Source: Castellaniella hirudinis_A | Lineage (GTDB): Bacteria > Pseudomonadota > Gammaproteobacteria > Burkholderiales > Burkholderiaceae_B | Direction of reading: 5' to 3' | Assembly: GCF_047468865.1 (NCBI RefSeq) | Contig: NZ_JBLGTV010000012.1 | Location: forward strand, 43,016-107,015 | Length of the DNA: 64,000 nucleotides | Shown: positions 25,102 to 32,971 of the stretch, in pieces | How the letters are laid out: every line of letters begins with the position of its first letter | Position numbering within the stretch: the stretch's first letter is position 1 | The notes under the pieces: model-generated | What the model saw: the letters and a program-made list of their open reading frames with translations, nothing else | What the model was told of the DNA's origin: nothing | The model's database searches: none | Translations under genes and position numbers: made by a program

Positions 25102-26196
25102 CTACTGCTTGGCGGCCGGGATGGGGCCCGGGGCCTGCACCTGCTTCATCAGGTCGTTGTCCCACTTGCCGTCCACCTTGACGTGGCCCGCGGCGCCCAG
25201 TTCAAAGGCCTCGATCAGGTTGTGGTTCACATAGGCATACACACCGGGCTGTTTGAAGGTGTACATGGCCACGCCGGCCGCGCCGCCCGGGATGAACCAG
25301 GTTTCCAGGTTCTTCAGCGGCGCATTGGCGAACTTGCCGCCATCCCAGACATAATCCCCATGGCCGCCAATAAGGTGGGGGCGCGTGTCGCGGTTGGCCG
25401 ACGAGTGGACAAACACGACGGTTTCACCCACCTTCGCGGGCAAAGCGCCTTCGCCCGTCAGGGCGCCGACCTTGCCGTTGAACACCACGTGCGAGGGCAC
25501 CAGGCCGCGCATCACCTCCACCGTATCGCCGTAGCTTTCCAGCGGCGTGTCGTAGGATTTGAAGTTGCCGTCTTCGTCCTTGGGGATGTAGAGATCGAAT
25601 TCACCGATGGTGTACATCTTGTCGTAGGCCAGCTTCTTGCCATGGCCATCGGTCAAGCCTTCGCGCGGCAGCACCACCAGGGTGCCGCTCATGCCCGAGA
25701 CTACGTGCCAGGGCACCATGCCCTCGGGGGCGCAGTGATAGACGAAGGCCCCGGTGCGGTCGGCCTTGAAGCGCAGCACGGTCTGCTCGCCCGGTTTGAT
25801 GACGGTCAGGCCGCCGCCGCCCAGCGCCCCGGTCGAGGCATGGAAGTCGATATTGTGTTCCAACGTATTGGACGTGGGATTGATCAGGGTCAGCTGCACA
25901 TAGTCGCCTTCGTGCACCACCATGGTGGGGCCGGGCATCGTGCCGTTGAAGGTCATGGCCTGCAGCGTGGTGCCGTTTTCCTCGTCGATGACGATTTGTT
26001 TTTCTTCGATCGTCATGGTGAATTCGACGACACGCGGCTTGGCCGTGGTGGCCTGTTCGTGTTCCATCACATGAGGCGGCGCAACCAGCACGGGGCGGAT
26101 GTGCTCCAGCTGGTCGGCGGGGTCGGCCACCGCCACGCCACCAGCCAACAAGGACGCCAGCGCCGAAGCAGCCAGACACAAACGAAATGCCTTCAT
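25102..26196 (-). CDS. nirK: Copper-containing nitrite reductase NirK
   Basis: Periplasmic enzyme reducing nitrite to nitric oxide in denitrification. The 364-residue precursor has a signal peptide and two cupredoxin domains. Copper ligands are all visible: His114 and His119 with catalytic Asp117 in EHNIDFH, His154-Cys155 in YHCAPEG, His164 in PWH, Met169 in SGM, and the second-domain His in RPHLIGGHGD and YVNHNLIEAFELG. GGGAG precedes the chosen Met. A Dnr/FNR-like box lies about 70-83 nt upstream, fitting oxygen- and NO-dependent activation. Confidence 0.96.
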   Translation of the reverse strand: MKAFRLCLAASALASLLAGGVAVADPADQLEHIRPVLVAPPHVMEHEQATTAKPRVVEFTMTIEEKQIVIDEENGTTLQAMTFNGTMPGPTMVVHEGDYVQLTLINPTSNTLEHNIDFHASTGALGGGGLTVIKPGEQTVLRFKADRTGAFVYHCAPEGMVPWHVVSGMSGTLVVLPREGLTDGHGKKLAYDKMYTIGEFDLYIPKDEDGNFKSYDTPLESYGDTVEVMRGLVPSHVVFNGKVGALTGEGALPAKVGETVVFVHSSANRDTRPHLIGGHGDYVWDGGKFANAPLKNLETWFIPGGAAGVAMYTFKQPGVYAYVNHNLIEAFELGAAGHVKVDGKWDNDLMKQVQAPGPIPAAKQ

Positions 26197-26265
26197 AGAT
26201 AACTCCCTTTGGTTACGTCGTTTTCTTCGACGATTCCATCTTGTCATGCCTGGGGTTAACCCTGG

Positions 26266-26279
26266 TTGCGCTAGATCAA
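26266..26279. promoter_or_regulatory. FNR/Dnr-like box upstream of nirK
   Basis: TTGCG-CTAG-ATCAA fits the TTGAT-N4-ATCAA consensus at 8 of 10 positions, with one perfect half-site. Its place, about 70-83 nt before the nirK start, suits an activating site near -41. Confidence 0.65.
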
Positions 26280-26396
26280 ACGCGTTCAGCCCAGATTCAG
26301 ATGTCTTTGCAAAGACTTGATGTGGCGCAAACAAAAGGGCGTCCTGCGGCCTGGCGCGGGCCGATGCCGCCCGGCGGGCGGCCATGCGCAACGCGC

Positions 26397-27215
26397 CTAT
26401 GCGTCGCGCACCAGGCGAAACCCCAGATTGGCCGGCGGCAGGCCGATGGAGCACGCCCCATTGCGCGGGTCGCGGATGAAGTCCGGCATCGCGGCGACGT
26501 GCGCGCCCGCCAGGATGCGCACACCGCAGTTTTCCCTGGGGGCCAGGGGCAGCGCGCCCACGCTGTGGCTGGCGAAGCAGGTGTTGGTCCATTCCCAGAC
26601 ATTGCCGCCCATGTCGCTCATGCCCAGCGTATTCAGACCGAAATGGCCAAAGGGCTGGGCGGGCTTGACGCGGCCCCGGCGGCGCACGATTTCACGGTCG
26701 TATTCGGCCAGCCAGCGCACGGCGGGGTTGTCGGGATCGGAAGGCAGCGCCCCTTCCTCGCGGTAGCGGTCGGCCGCCGCCCGCACCCATTCGGTGTAGT
26801 CCGGCAGCCGCCAACGCTGCCCGGTTTCCCGCGACAGCCAGGCGGCATACGCCGTGGCATCCGCCCAGCTCACCCCCACGGCCGGCAAATCCGGCGACGC
26901 CAGGTGCCGGAAACCCTTGTCCAGCCGTTTGCAGGCCCCCGCCTGGACGCACTGCGCGTATTCCGCCTGGCTGACCTGGCGCCGCATCATGACCCGGCCG
27001 TCGGGCACCCGGCCCTGAACCCGGGGCGCATCCACCGGACGGCCCTGATCCAGGAACTCGCCCGCCGCCTGGTAGCTGAAGACCCCGGCGGGGATGGCCA
27101 CCACCTCGACCCGGGGCCGATCCGCCCCCGCGGCGGCCCAGGCCGCCGCGCACGAAACCGCCAGCAGCGCGGCGCCCAGGCGGGAGAAACGGAACAGGGA
27201 TCGGACAGCGGACAT
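26397..27215 (-). CDS. nirV: NirV-like SUMF1/FGE-domain protein
   Basis: Exported or membrane-anchored 272-residue protein with a signal-like N-terminus and a formylglycine-generating-enzyme-type fold: VVAIPAGVFSYQ, RQVSQAEYAQCVQAGAC, VGVSWADATAYAAWLSRETG, WRLPDYTEW, SDMGGNVWEWTNTCF, and the ending LGFRLVRDA. Proteins of this kind (NirV) accompany nirK in several denitrifiers, including Rhodobacter sphaeroides 2.4.3. Their role is unclear. Here nirV lies upstream of nirK on the same strand with its own box. GAGGTG precedes Met 27215. Confidence 0.82.
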   Translation of the reverse strand: MSAVRSLFRFSRLGAALLAVSCAAAWAAAGADRPRVEVVAIPAGVFSYQAAGEFLDQGRPVDAPRVQGRVPDGRVMMRRQVSQAEYAQCVQAGACKRLDKGFRHLASPDLPAVGVSWADATAYAAWLSRETGQRWRLPDYTEWVRAAADRYREEGALPSDPDNPAVRWLAEYDREIVRRRGRVKPAQPFGHFGLNTLGMSDMGGNVWEWTNTCFASHSVGALPLAPRENCGVRILAGAHVAAMPDFIRDPRNGACSIGLPPANLGFRLVRDA

Positions 27216-27268
27216 GGCGGCACCTCGCAAAGAGGCTTCTATTGAACGCCGAACCGGGTTTACCCGTA

Positions 27269-27282
27269 TTGAGGCGTATCAA
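27269..27282. promoter_or_regulatory. FNR/Dnr-like box upstream of nirV
   Basis: TTGAG-GCGT-ATCAA matches the FNR consensus at 9 of 10 positions and lies 54-67 nt before the nirV start, overlapping the end of lipB. A second such box beside nirK supports a regulated nirV-nirK unit. Confidence 0.65.
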
Positions 27283-27923
27283 ACAGCCTGCCAGGCCGCC
27301 ATGAAATGCCGGGCTAGGCCGTCACCAACAGCGGCCACCTCGGCCCGCACGCCGCAGGCGCGCAGGTCGACCGTCTGCAAGCCGGCATAGCCGCAGGGGT
27401 TGATCCCGGCAAAAGGCGTCAGATCCATGGCCACGTTCAGGGCCACCCCATGGTAGGCGCAGCCGCGACGGACTTTGATCCCCAGGGCGGCGATCTTGGC
27501 CAGGGCGTCGCCCTGAGGTTGAAGCAAGGCCGATTGCGGCACATAGATGCCCGGGGCCCCGGGCTTGCGGCACGCCTGGGACACGCCGAAGTCCGCCAGC
27601 ACGGCCAGCACGGCGCGTTCGAGCAGCGCCACAAAGTCGCGCACGAAGACGCCCTTGCGGCGCAGATCGACCAGGGTGTACAGCACGACCTGGCCCGGCC
27701 CGTGATAGGTCACCTGCCCGCCCCGGTTGCAGTGCACCACGGGAATGCCGTGCGGATTGAGAATGTGCAATTCCAGGCCCGCCTGGCCCAGCGTATAGAC
27801 CGGCGCGTGCTCGACCAGCCACAGTTCGTCCGGGGTGTCGGGCTGGCGCCGCTCGGTGAAGTCCTGCATGGCCTGCCACACCGGCAGATACGGCGCGGGG
27901 CGATCCAGATGACGCAACAACAT
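27279..27923 (-). CDS. lipB: Octanoyltransferase LipB
   Basis: Moves octanoyl groups from acyl-ACP to lipoyl domains, the first step of lipoate synthesis. The 214-residue protein shows RGGQVTYHGPGQVVLY, the catalytic Lys in AKIAALGIKVRRG, AYHGVALNV, and the catalytic Cys in INPCGYAGLQTVD. Met 27923 is used, as upstream in-frame sequence overlaps the DUF493 gene. It lies 8 nt downstream of that gene, the order often seen as ybeD-lipB. lipA is not in the window. Confidence 0.93.
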   Translation of the reverse strand: MLLRHLDRPAPYLPVWQAMQDFTERRQPDTPDELWLVEHAPVYTLGQAGLELHILNPHGIPVVHCNRGGQVTYHGPGQVVLYTLVDLRRKGVFVRDFVALLERAVLAVLADFGVSQACRKPGAPGIYVPQSALLQPQGDALAKIAALGIKVRRGCAYHGVALNVAMDLTPFAGINPCGYAGLQTVDLRACGVRAEVAAVGDGLARHFMAAWQAV

Positions 27924-27931
27924 GGCCGGCT

Positions 27932-28207
27932 TTACAGCACGACGGAGACCAGGTCGTGCCCGTGCAGGGCGCGATACAGCGCATCCAGCTGCGCGCGCGA
28001 CTCGACCCGGACGGTGAGCGTCAGCCCCAGGTAGTTGCCGCTGCGGCTGGGGCGCACCTCGATCGAGGCCGGGTCGAAGCCGGGGTCGAAACACCGGACG
28101 ATCTCGGCCATGGCGGGCAGGAAGGCATCGTGCGACTTCCCCATTACCTTGATGGGAAAGTCGCAGGGATACTGGATCAGGGAGTCTTCGGGGGGGATTT
28201 CCGGCAT
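27932..28207 (-). CDS. YbeD/DUF493 family protein
   Basis: A 91-residue ACT-like protein with the family pattern YPCDFPIKVMGKSHDAF, then RPSRSGNYLGLTLTV and ALYRALHGHDLVSVVL. Function is not firmly known, but it is conserved between dacA-type genes and lipB in many proteobacteria, exactly the order found here (dacA, 7-nt gap, this gene, 8-nt gap, lipB). Confidence 0.9.
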   Translation of the reverse strand: MPEIPPEDSLIQYPCDFPIKVMGKSHDAFLPAMAEIVRCFDPGFDPASIEVRPSRSGNYLGLTLTVRVESRAQLDALYRALHGHDLVSVVL

Positions 28208-28214
28208 GCCGCGC

Positions 28215-29450
28215 CTATTCGAACATCAGGCGAACCTTGTCCACCAGGCGACCGAAGAAGCCGGCCTCGGGCACGGACTGCATCACCCGCAAAGGGGCGT
28301 CCTTCAGGGGCTTGCCGTCCAGCGACACCAACAGCGTGCCGGCCTTGTCGCCTTCGGTCAGGGGAGCCATCAGCGGCTGGGTGTAGCGGGCCTCGGTCTT
28401 GATGTGCTCGGCTTGCCCGCGCGGCACCGTCACCCACAGGGGGTGCTCAACCCCCAGATTGACCGTATCGGCCTCGCCTTCCCAGACGCGCGCCGCCACG
28501 GCGGGCGTGTCCTTGTCCAGAAGCTTGAGGGTGTCGAAATTCTTGAAGCTCCAGTTGAGCAGCTTGAGGCTGCTTTCGGTGCGGGCGGCATCGCTGTTGG
28601 CGCCGACGATGACCGACACCACGCGGCGGCCATCGCGCAAGGCCGTGGCGACCAGGCAATAGCCGGCGGACTGGGTGTGCCCGGTCTTCAGGCCATCGAC
28701 GGTTTCATCCGCCCACAACAGGCGATTACGGTTGCTTTGCTTGATCTTGTTATAGGTGAATTCTTTTTGGCTGTCGTAGTGCCGGTACTGGGGAAAGCGC
28801 TGAACCAGCGCGCGCGACAGCACGGCAAGGTCTTCGACCGTGGTGGTGTGGTCGGGATCGGGCAGGCCGGTGGAATTGACGAAATGGGTGTTGGCCATGC
28901 CCAGCGCCTTGGCCTGCTGGTTCATCAGCGCGGCAAAGGCGGATTCGCTGCCCGCGACGGCCTCCGCCAGGGCCACCGTGGCGTCATTGCCGGACTGCAC
29001 CAGCATGCCCTGCAGCAGTTCGTCCACCGAGACCTCGGTGTTGGGGTCGATGAACATGCGCGAGCCTTCGGTTTTCCAGGCTTTTTCGGATACGCGAACC
29101 TTCTGATCCAGCTGCAGGCGGCCGTTTTCCAGGGCCTGGAAAATCACGTAGGCCGACATGATCTTGGTCAGCGAGGCGGGCTCGACGGGCATCTCGGGAT
29201 TTTGCGCGGCAATGATCTGCCCGCTGGTGGCGTCCAGGGTCAGCCAAGCCTTGGCGGCCAGGGCGGGGGCCGGAATCGTGGAGAACGCGCTGACCCCCAC
29301 CGGGGCGGCCGGCGCGGCTGTTTCGGCGGCCTGGGCGGCCGGCTGGGCCGGCGCATCGGCCGACCAGACCGCGCCAGGAACCATCAAGGCCAGGCCCAGC
29401 GCCAAGGGGGCGAGGCGGAAACGGGAAAACTTGGGCAAGGTAAAGCGCAT
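28215..29450 (-). CDS. dacA: D-alanyl-D-alanine carboxypeptidase (PBP5/6 family)
   Basis: Trims the terminal D-Ala of peptidoglycan stem peptides in the periplasm. The 411-residue protein has a signal peptide and an Ala-rich spacer. The serine peptidase motifs are SxxK (PASLTKIMSAYV), SGN (VQSGNDATVALAEA) and KTG (DGLKTGHTQSAGYCL). A C-terminal beta domain and the amphipathic anchor (AGFFGRLVDKVRLMFE) follow. dacC is the alternative name. It leads the likely dacA-DUF493-lipB operon. Confidence 0.94.
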   Translation of the reverse strand: MRFTLPKFSRFRLAPLALGLALMVPGAVWSADAPAQPAAQAAETAAPAAPVGVSAFSTIPAPALAAKAWLTLDATSGQIIAAQNPEMPVEPASLTKIMSAYVIFQALENGRLQLDQKVRVSEKAWKTEGSRMFIDPNTEVSVDELLQGMLVQSGNDATVALAEAVAGSESAFAALMNQQAKALGMANTHFVNSTGLPDPDHTTTVEDLAVLSRALVQRFPQYRHYDSQKEFTYNKIKQSNRNRLLWADETVDGLKTGHTQSAGYCLVATALRDGRRVVSVIVGANSDAARTESSLKLLNWSFKNFDTLKLLDKDTPAVAARVWEGEADTVNLGVEHPLWVTVPRGQAEHIKTEARYTQPLMAPLTEGDKAGTLLVSLDGKPLKDAPLRVMQSVPEAGFFGRLVDKVRLMFE

Positions 29451-29492
29451 GGGCGTCGTCGTATGAGGGGATTGAAACAGGCGTAGCGCCCA

Positions 29493-30152
29493 TTATAGGC
29501 AGGCCGTCGGCAGCCCAGCCAGCTGCGACAGCACGATCTGACGTAACACCAGTAACTTTCCGTGGAAAAAATGCCCTGCGTCCGGGACGACCGTCATGGG
29601 CAGCTGGTGGGCGCGGGCAAAATCCATGCCTTCGGACAGCGGCACGACTTCATCGGCCTCGCCATGGATCATCAGCGTATGAGCGGGCATGGTCAGAGGG
29701 CGGTAGCGAAAACGCTCGACGGCGCAGCCGATCAGCATCAGCTGGGCGGGCAGGGGCAGGTCGTGGTCGGACAGTTCGGCATACAGCTGGGCGGCCACCG
29801 CCGAACCGAAGGAAAAGCCCGCCAGCACCCAGGGCGCCCGGGCCAGCTGCGGCCAGGCCCCTAGAACATGCTGGACGCAGGCCTGCATGTCGGCCGTTTC
29901 GCCCACGGCGTGGTCGAATTCGCCTTCCGATGCCCCGACCCCCCTGAAATTGGGCCGGATCGCCATCAGACCACGTTGCACGCAGGTGCGCGCCACCGTG
30001 GTGACGATCTTGTTGTCCCGGGTGCCGCCATGCAGCGGATGAGGGTGCAACACCAAGGCCCAGCCAACAGGTGACTGGTCGGGGTAGTCCACGGTATATT
30101 CAAGCAATCCAGACAAACCCTGGAAAGAGGATTGTTTGGTCAGTAAGCTCAT
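29493..30152 (-). CDS. Alpha/beta hydrolase, COG2945-like
   Basis: A 219-residue single-domain alpha/beta hydrolase. The nucleophile elbow is GFSFGSAVA, the acidic residue lies in MIHGEADEVVPL and the catalytic His in PDAGHFFHGKL. LHPHPLHGGTRDNKIV and RPNFRGVGASEGEFD are typical of COG2945 hydrolases. Substrate is unknown; esterases are common relatives. Divergent from birA by about 45 nt. Confidence 0.85.
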   Translation of the reverse strand: MSLLTKQSSFQGLSGLLEYTVDYPDQSPVGWALVLHPHPLHGGTRDNKIVTTVARTCVQRGLMAIRPNFRGVGASEGEFDHAVGETADMQACVQHVLGAWPQLARAPWVLAGFSFGSAVAAQLYAELSDHDLPLPAQLMLIGCAVERFRYRPLTMPAHTLMIHGEADEVVPLSEGMDFARAHQLPMTVVPDAGHFFHGKLLVLRQIVLSQLAGLPTACL

Positions 30153-30195
30153 GCGCCAGATTCCCAATCAGATTTCCACCCCCTATTCTACTCAC

Positions 30196-31077
30196 ATGAC
30201 AGGCCCCGACTCCGGCAGCGGCACCGTGCTTCCCGACCCCGCCGATATGACCTCGGCATTGCAAGCCGCCCTACCCCAGTTTCGCCAAGTGGCCTGGGTG
30301 GCCGAGACCAACTCCACGAACGGTGATCTCATCAACCGCGCGCGCTGGTCCGTCGACGACCCCGGACAGACCGCCCGTCCCTGGCTGCAAGGCGCCCATC
30401 TCCAGGCCCAGGGCCGGGGCCGGGCCGGGCGCACCTGGCAAAACCGCGTCGGCGCCAACCTGATGTTTTCCTGTGCCTTCGACGTCTTCCTGCCGGCGCG
30501 CCAGTTGCCCACCCTGGCCCCGCTGGTCGGCATGGTCGCCACGCAAGCCCTGCGCCGGCACCTGGCCGACCAGCACCAGTCGCGCCTGAACATGAAATGG
30601 CCCAACGACCTGCAATGGGATCAGGCCAAGCTGGCCGGCATCCTGATCGAATCCACCCGCGCCGGGATGGCGCAAGTGGCCGACCACCATTTGATCATCA
30701 TCGGCATGGGGCTCAACCTGCTCGATGCGCGCGCCCTGTCCCAGTCGCTCAACCGCCGCGTGGCCGACTGGGCCGGCATCGCCGCCCAGGATCCCGTGGC
30801 GGCCCGCACCCGGGCCTGCGACCTGGTCGCCAGCGCCGCGCGGGCCTGGTATCAAGCCCTGAACGACGTCACCGCCCACGGCTTCGCCGATCTGCCCACC
30901 CGCTATGCCCAGGTCGACGGCCTGGCCGGCCAAGTCGTCGACGTCATCGACAACGGCAGGCTGCGCCACACGGGGGTGGCCTGTGGCATCGACGCCGCCG
31001 GCCAGTTGCTGCTGCGCAACGACCGAGGGCTCCAGGCTGCCTCGGTCGGCGAGATTTCCGTGCGCCTGCACCAATGA
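30196..31077 (+). CDS. birA: Biotin-acetyl-CoA-carboxylase ligase
   Basis: Activates biotin as biotinyl-AMP and attaches it to the biotin carrier protein. About 293 aa with the catalytic GRGRAGRTWQNRVGANLMFS loop, MKWPNDLQWDQAKLAGILIE and a C-terminal SH3-like domain ending GEISVRLHQ. The N-terminal DNA-binding domain of E. coli BirA is absent, so it is a ligase without repressor function (group I). The start among several Mets is uncertain. It overlaps coaX as ATGA. Confidence 0.92.
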   Translation: MTGPDSGSGTVLPDPADMTSALQAALPQFRQVAWVAETNSTNGDLINRARWSVDDPGQTARPWLQGAHLQAQGRGRAGRTWQNRVGANLMFSCAFDVFLPARQLPTLAPLVGMVATQALRRHLADQHQSRLNMKWPNDLQWDQAKLAGILIESTRAGMAQVADHHLIIIGMGLNLLDARALSQSLNRRVADWAGIAAQDPVAARTRACDLVASAARAWYQALNDVTAHGFADLPTRYAQVDGLAGQVVDVIDNGRLRHTGVACGIDAAGQLLLRNDRGLQAASVGEISVRLHQ

Positions 31078-31889
31078 TGCTGCTGCTCGATGCGGGCAAC
31101 ACACGCGTGAAAATCGCCTGGCTGGCGGCCGGCGCTGCAGCGCGCACAACGGCCCGGACGCTGGATTACGCCCGGCTGGACGCCCTGGCCGGCCTGCCGC
31201 CCGCACCGCCCAGCCGGATTCTGGCCTCCAATGTCGCCGGCCCCGAGGCCGCCCAACGCATCCAGCAGGCCTGCCGGGACGCCTGGGGGCTGACCGTGCG
31301 CTGGTGCACGCCCCTGGATGGCCGGGATCGCCTGCAGTCGGCATATACCGACCCCGGCCGCATGGGGGCCGACCGCTGGCTGGGCCTGCTGGGGCTGTTG
31401 ACCCACCTGCGGGCGATCCCGGCCTGGCGCCGGGGCCACCCCGCCCTGCTGGCCAGTTTCGGCACCGCCACCACCCTGGACGCCCTGGTGCCGGCGGCGG
31501 GCCATGAGCTGCCCGGCTTCATCGGCGGGCTGATCCTGCCGGGGCCTTCCCTGATGGCCCAGAGCCTGGCGCGCGGCACGGCGCAACTGCCCCTGGCCGA
31601 GGGCCAATGGACGGACTTCCCATGCACCACCCAAGACGCCATCGCCAGCGGCATCGCCGCCGCCCAGGCGGGGGCCCTGCTGCACCAGTGGCAGCGCCTG
31701 CGGCGGCGCGCCGGCGGCCGGACGCCCTGGGTCTTCGCCTGCGGCGGGGGTTGGCCCGCCCTGCGCCCCGCTGTGCAGTCCGGGCTGGATCAGGCTCGAC
31801 ACGCCCTGCGGCTGCCCGCCCAGGCCATCCAGACCCTGGACAGCCCGGTGCTGGACGGCCTGGCCAGCCTGGCCGCCCAGCCCAATTGA
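31074..31889 (+). CDS. coaX: Type III pantothenate kinase (Baf/CoaX)
   Basis: First step of coenzyme A synthesis. About 271 aa in the ASKHA fold: LLLDAGNTRVKIAWLA phosphate loop, MGADRWLGLLG, SFGTATTLDALV and the FIGGLILPG segment. The orthologue in Bordetella pertussis, Baf, was first found as an accessory factor for pertussis toxin expression and sits next to birA, as here. ATGATG at the start overlaps the birA stop, so the two are translationally coupled. Confidence 0.93.
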   Translation: MMLLLDAGNTRVKIAWLAAGAAARTTARTLDYARLDALAGLPPAPPSRILASNVAGPEAAQRIQQACRDAWGLTVRWCTPLDGRDRLQSAYTDPGRMGADRWLGLLGLLTHLRAIPAWRRGHPALLASFGTATTLDALVPAAGHELPGFIGGLILPGPSLMAQSLARGTAQLPLAEGQWTDFPCTTQDAIASGIAAAQAGALLHQWQRLRRRAGGRTPWVFACGGGWPALRPAVQSGLDQARHALRLPAQAIQTLDSPVLDGLASLAAQPN

Positions 31890-31944
31890 CTCAGCCCAAT
31901 TGATATACTGCCCCTTGCTTCCCCATCGGCGCCCCGAACCCATC

Positions 31945-32121
31945 ATGCGATTTCTGCTGACCCTTGCCGTCATTGCCAACCTGGCCCTGCTGGCCTATGG
32001 CCAGGGTTTCTTCGGCCCGCCGCCCGCCGAAGACGGCCGCACGCCCCGCCCGCTGTCGCAGCGCAGTCAGCAAACCCTGGTTCCCGGCCAGCCCCTTCCT
32101 CCCGAATTCACCACGCGATGA
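31945..32121 (+). CDS. Small exported or membrane-anchored hypothetical protein
   Basis: A 58-codon ORF with a hydrophobic N-terminus (MRFLLTLAVIANLALLAYG), then a Pro/Arg-rich tail. It could be a signal-anchored protein or a small periplasmic one. Its TGA overlaps the galU start as ATGA, and it follows coaX by 55 nt, so it belongs to the birA-coaX-galU run. I recognise no family. Confidence 0.62.
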   Translation: MRFLLTLAVIANLALLAYGQGFFGPPPAEDGRTPRPLSQRSQQTLVPGQPLPPEFTTR

Positions 32122-32960
32122 AACCAATCCGCAAAGCCGTCTTCCCCGTGGCCGGTCTGGGCACCCGCTTTCTGCCGGCCACCAAGGCCATGCCCAAGGA
32201 AATGCTGCCCATCGTCGACAAGCCGCTGATCCAATACGCCGTCGAAGAAGCCCTGGACGCCGGGATCACCGAACTGATCTTCATCACGGGCCGGCACAAG
32301 CGCGCCATCGAGGATCACTTCGACCGCGCCCCCGAACTGGAGGCCGAGCTGCAGGCCAAAGGCAAGCAGGCCCTGCTGGACTGCGTCCGCAACGTCCTGC
32401 CCGCCCACGTGCACTGCATCTATACGCGCCAGCCCCAGGTGCTGGGCCTGGGCCACGCGGTATTGTGCGCCGCCCCGATCGTGGGCAACGAGCCGTTTGC
32501 GGTGCTGCTGGCCGACGACCTGCTGGACGCCGGCACTTCCGTGACCCGGCAACTGGTCGACGCGGCCCACCAACACAATGGCAGCGTGCTGGCCATCCAG
32601 GAAATCGACCCCCGGGATTCGCACAAATACGGCATGGTGGCCGGCGACCCCATCGACGCGCGCAACACGCGCGTCAATCGCATTATCGAGAAACCGGCCC
32701 CGCAGGATGCGCCGTCCAACCAGGCCGTCGTCGGGCGCTACGTGCTGGAACCCGAAATCTTCGATTTCCTGCGCCAGACCCAGGCCGGGGTCGGCCATGA
32801 AATCCAGCTGACCGACGCGATTTCCGCCATGCTGACGCAGCACGCCGTCATTGCCCACCGCTACCAGGGCGAACGCTACGACTGCGGCAGCAAAGAAGGG
32901 TTCTTCCAGGCCACCATCGCGCTGGGCCAGAAATACCACGGCCTGCACATCCCCGGATAA
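32118..32960 (+). CDS. galU: UTP-glucose-1-phosphate uridylyltransferase
   Basis: Makes UDP-glucose for polysaccharide and lipopolysaccharide synthesis. The 280-residue protein carries the nucleotide-binding AVFPVAGLGTRFLPATKAMP and PLIQYAVEEAL, the VLGLGHAVLCA and LLADDLLD segments, and near the end GERYDCGSKEGFFQA. Length and motifs are typical of GalU. It converges with waaA. Confidence 0.95.
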   Translation: MKPIRKAVFPVAGLGTRFLPATKAMPKEMLPIVDKPLIQYAVEEALDAGITELIFITGRHKRAIEDHFDRAPELEAELQAKGKQALLDCVRNVLPAHVHCIYTRQPQVLGLGHAVLCAAPIVGNEPFAVLLADDLLDAGTSVTRQLVDAAHQHNGSVLAIQEIDPRDSHKYGMVAGDPIDARNTRVNRIIEKPAPQDAPSNQAVVGRYVLEPEIFDFLRQTQAGVGHEIQLTDAISAMLTQHAVIAHRYQGERYDCGSKEGFFQATIALGQKYHGLHIPG

Positions 32961-32971
32961 GCCGCCGCGGC

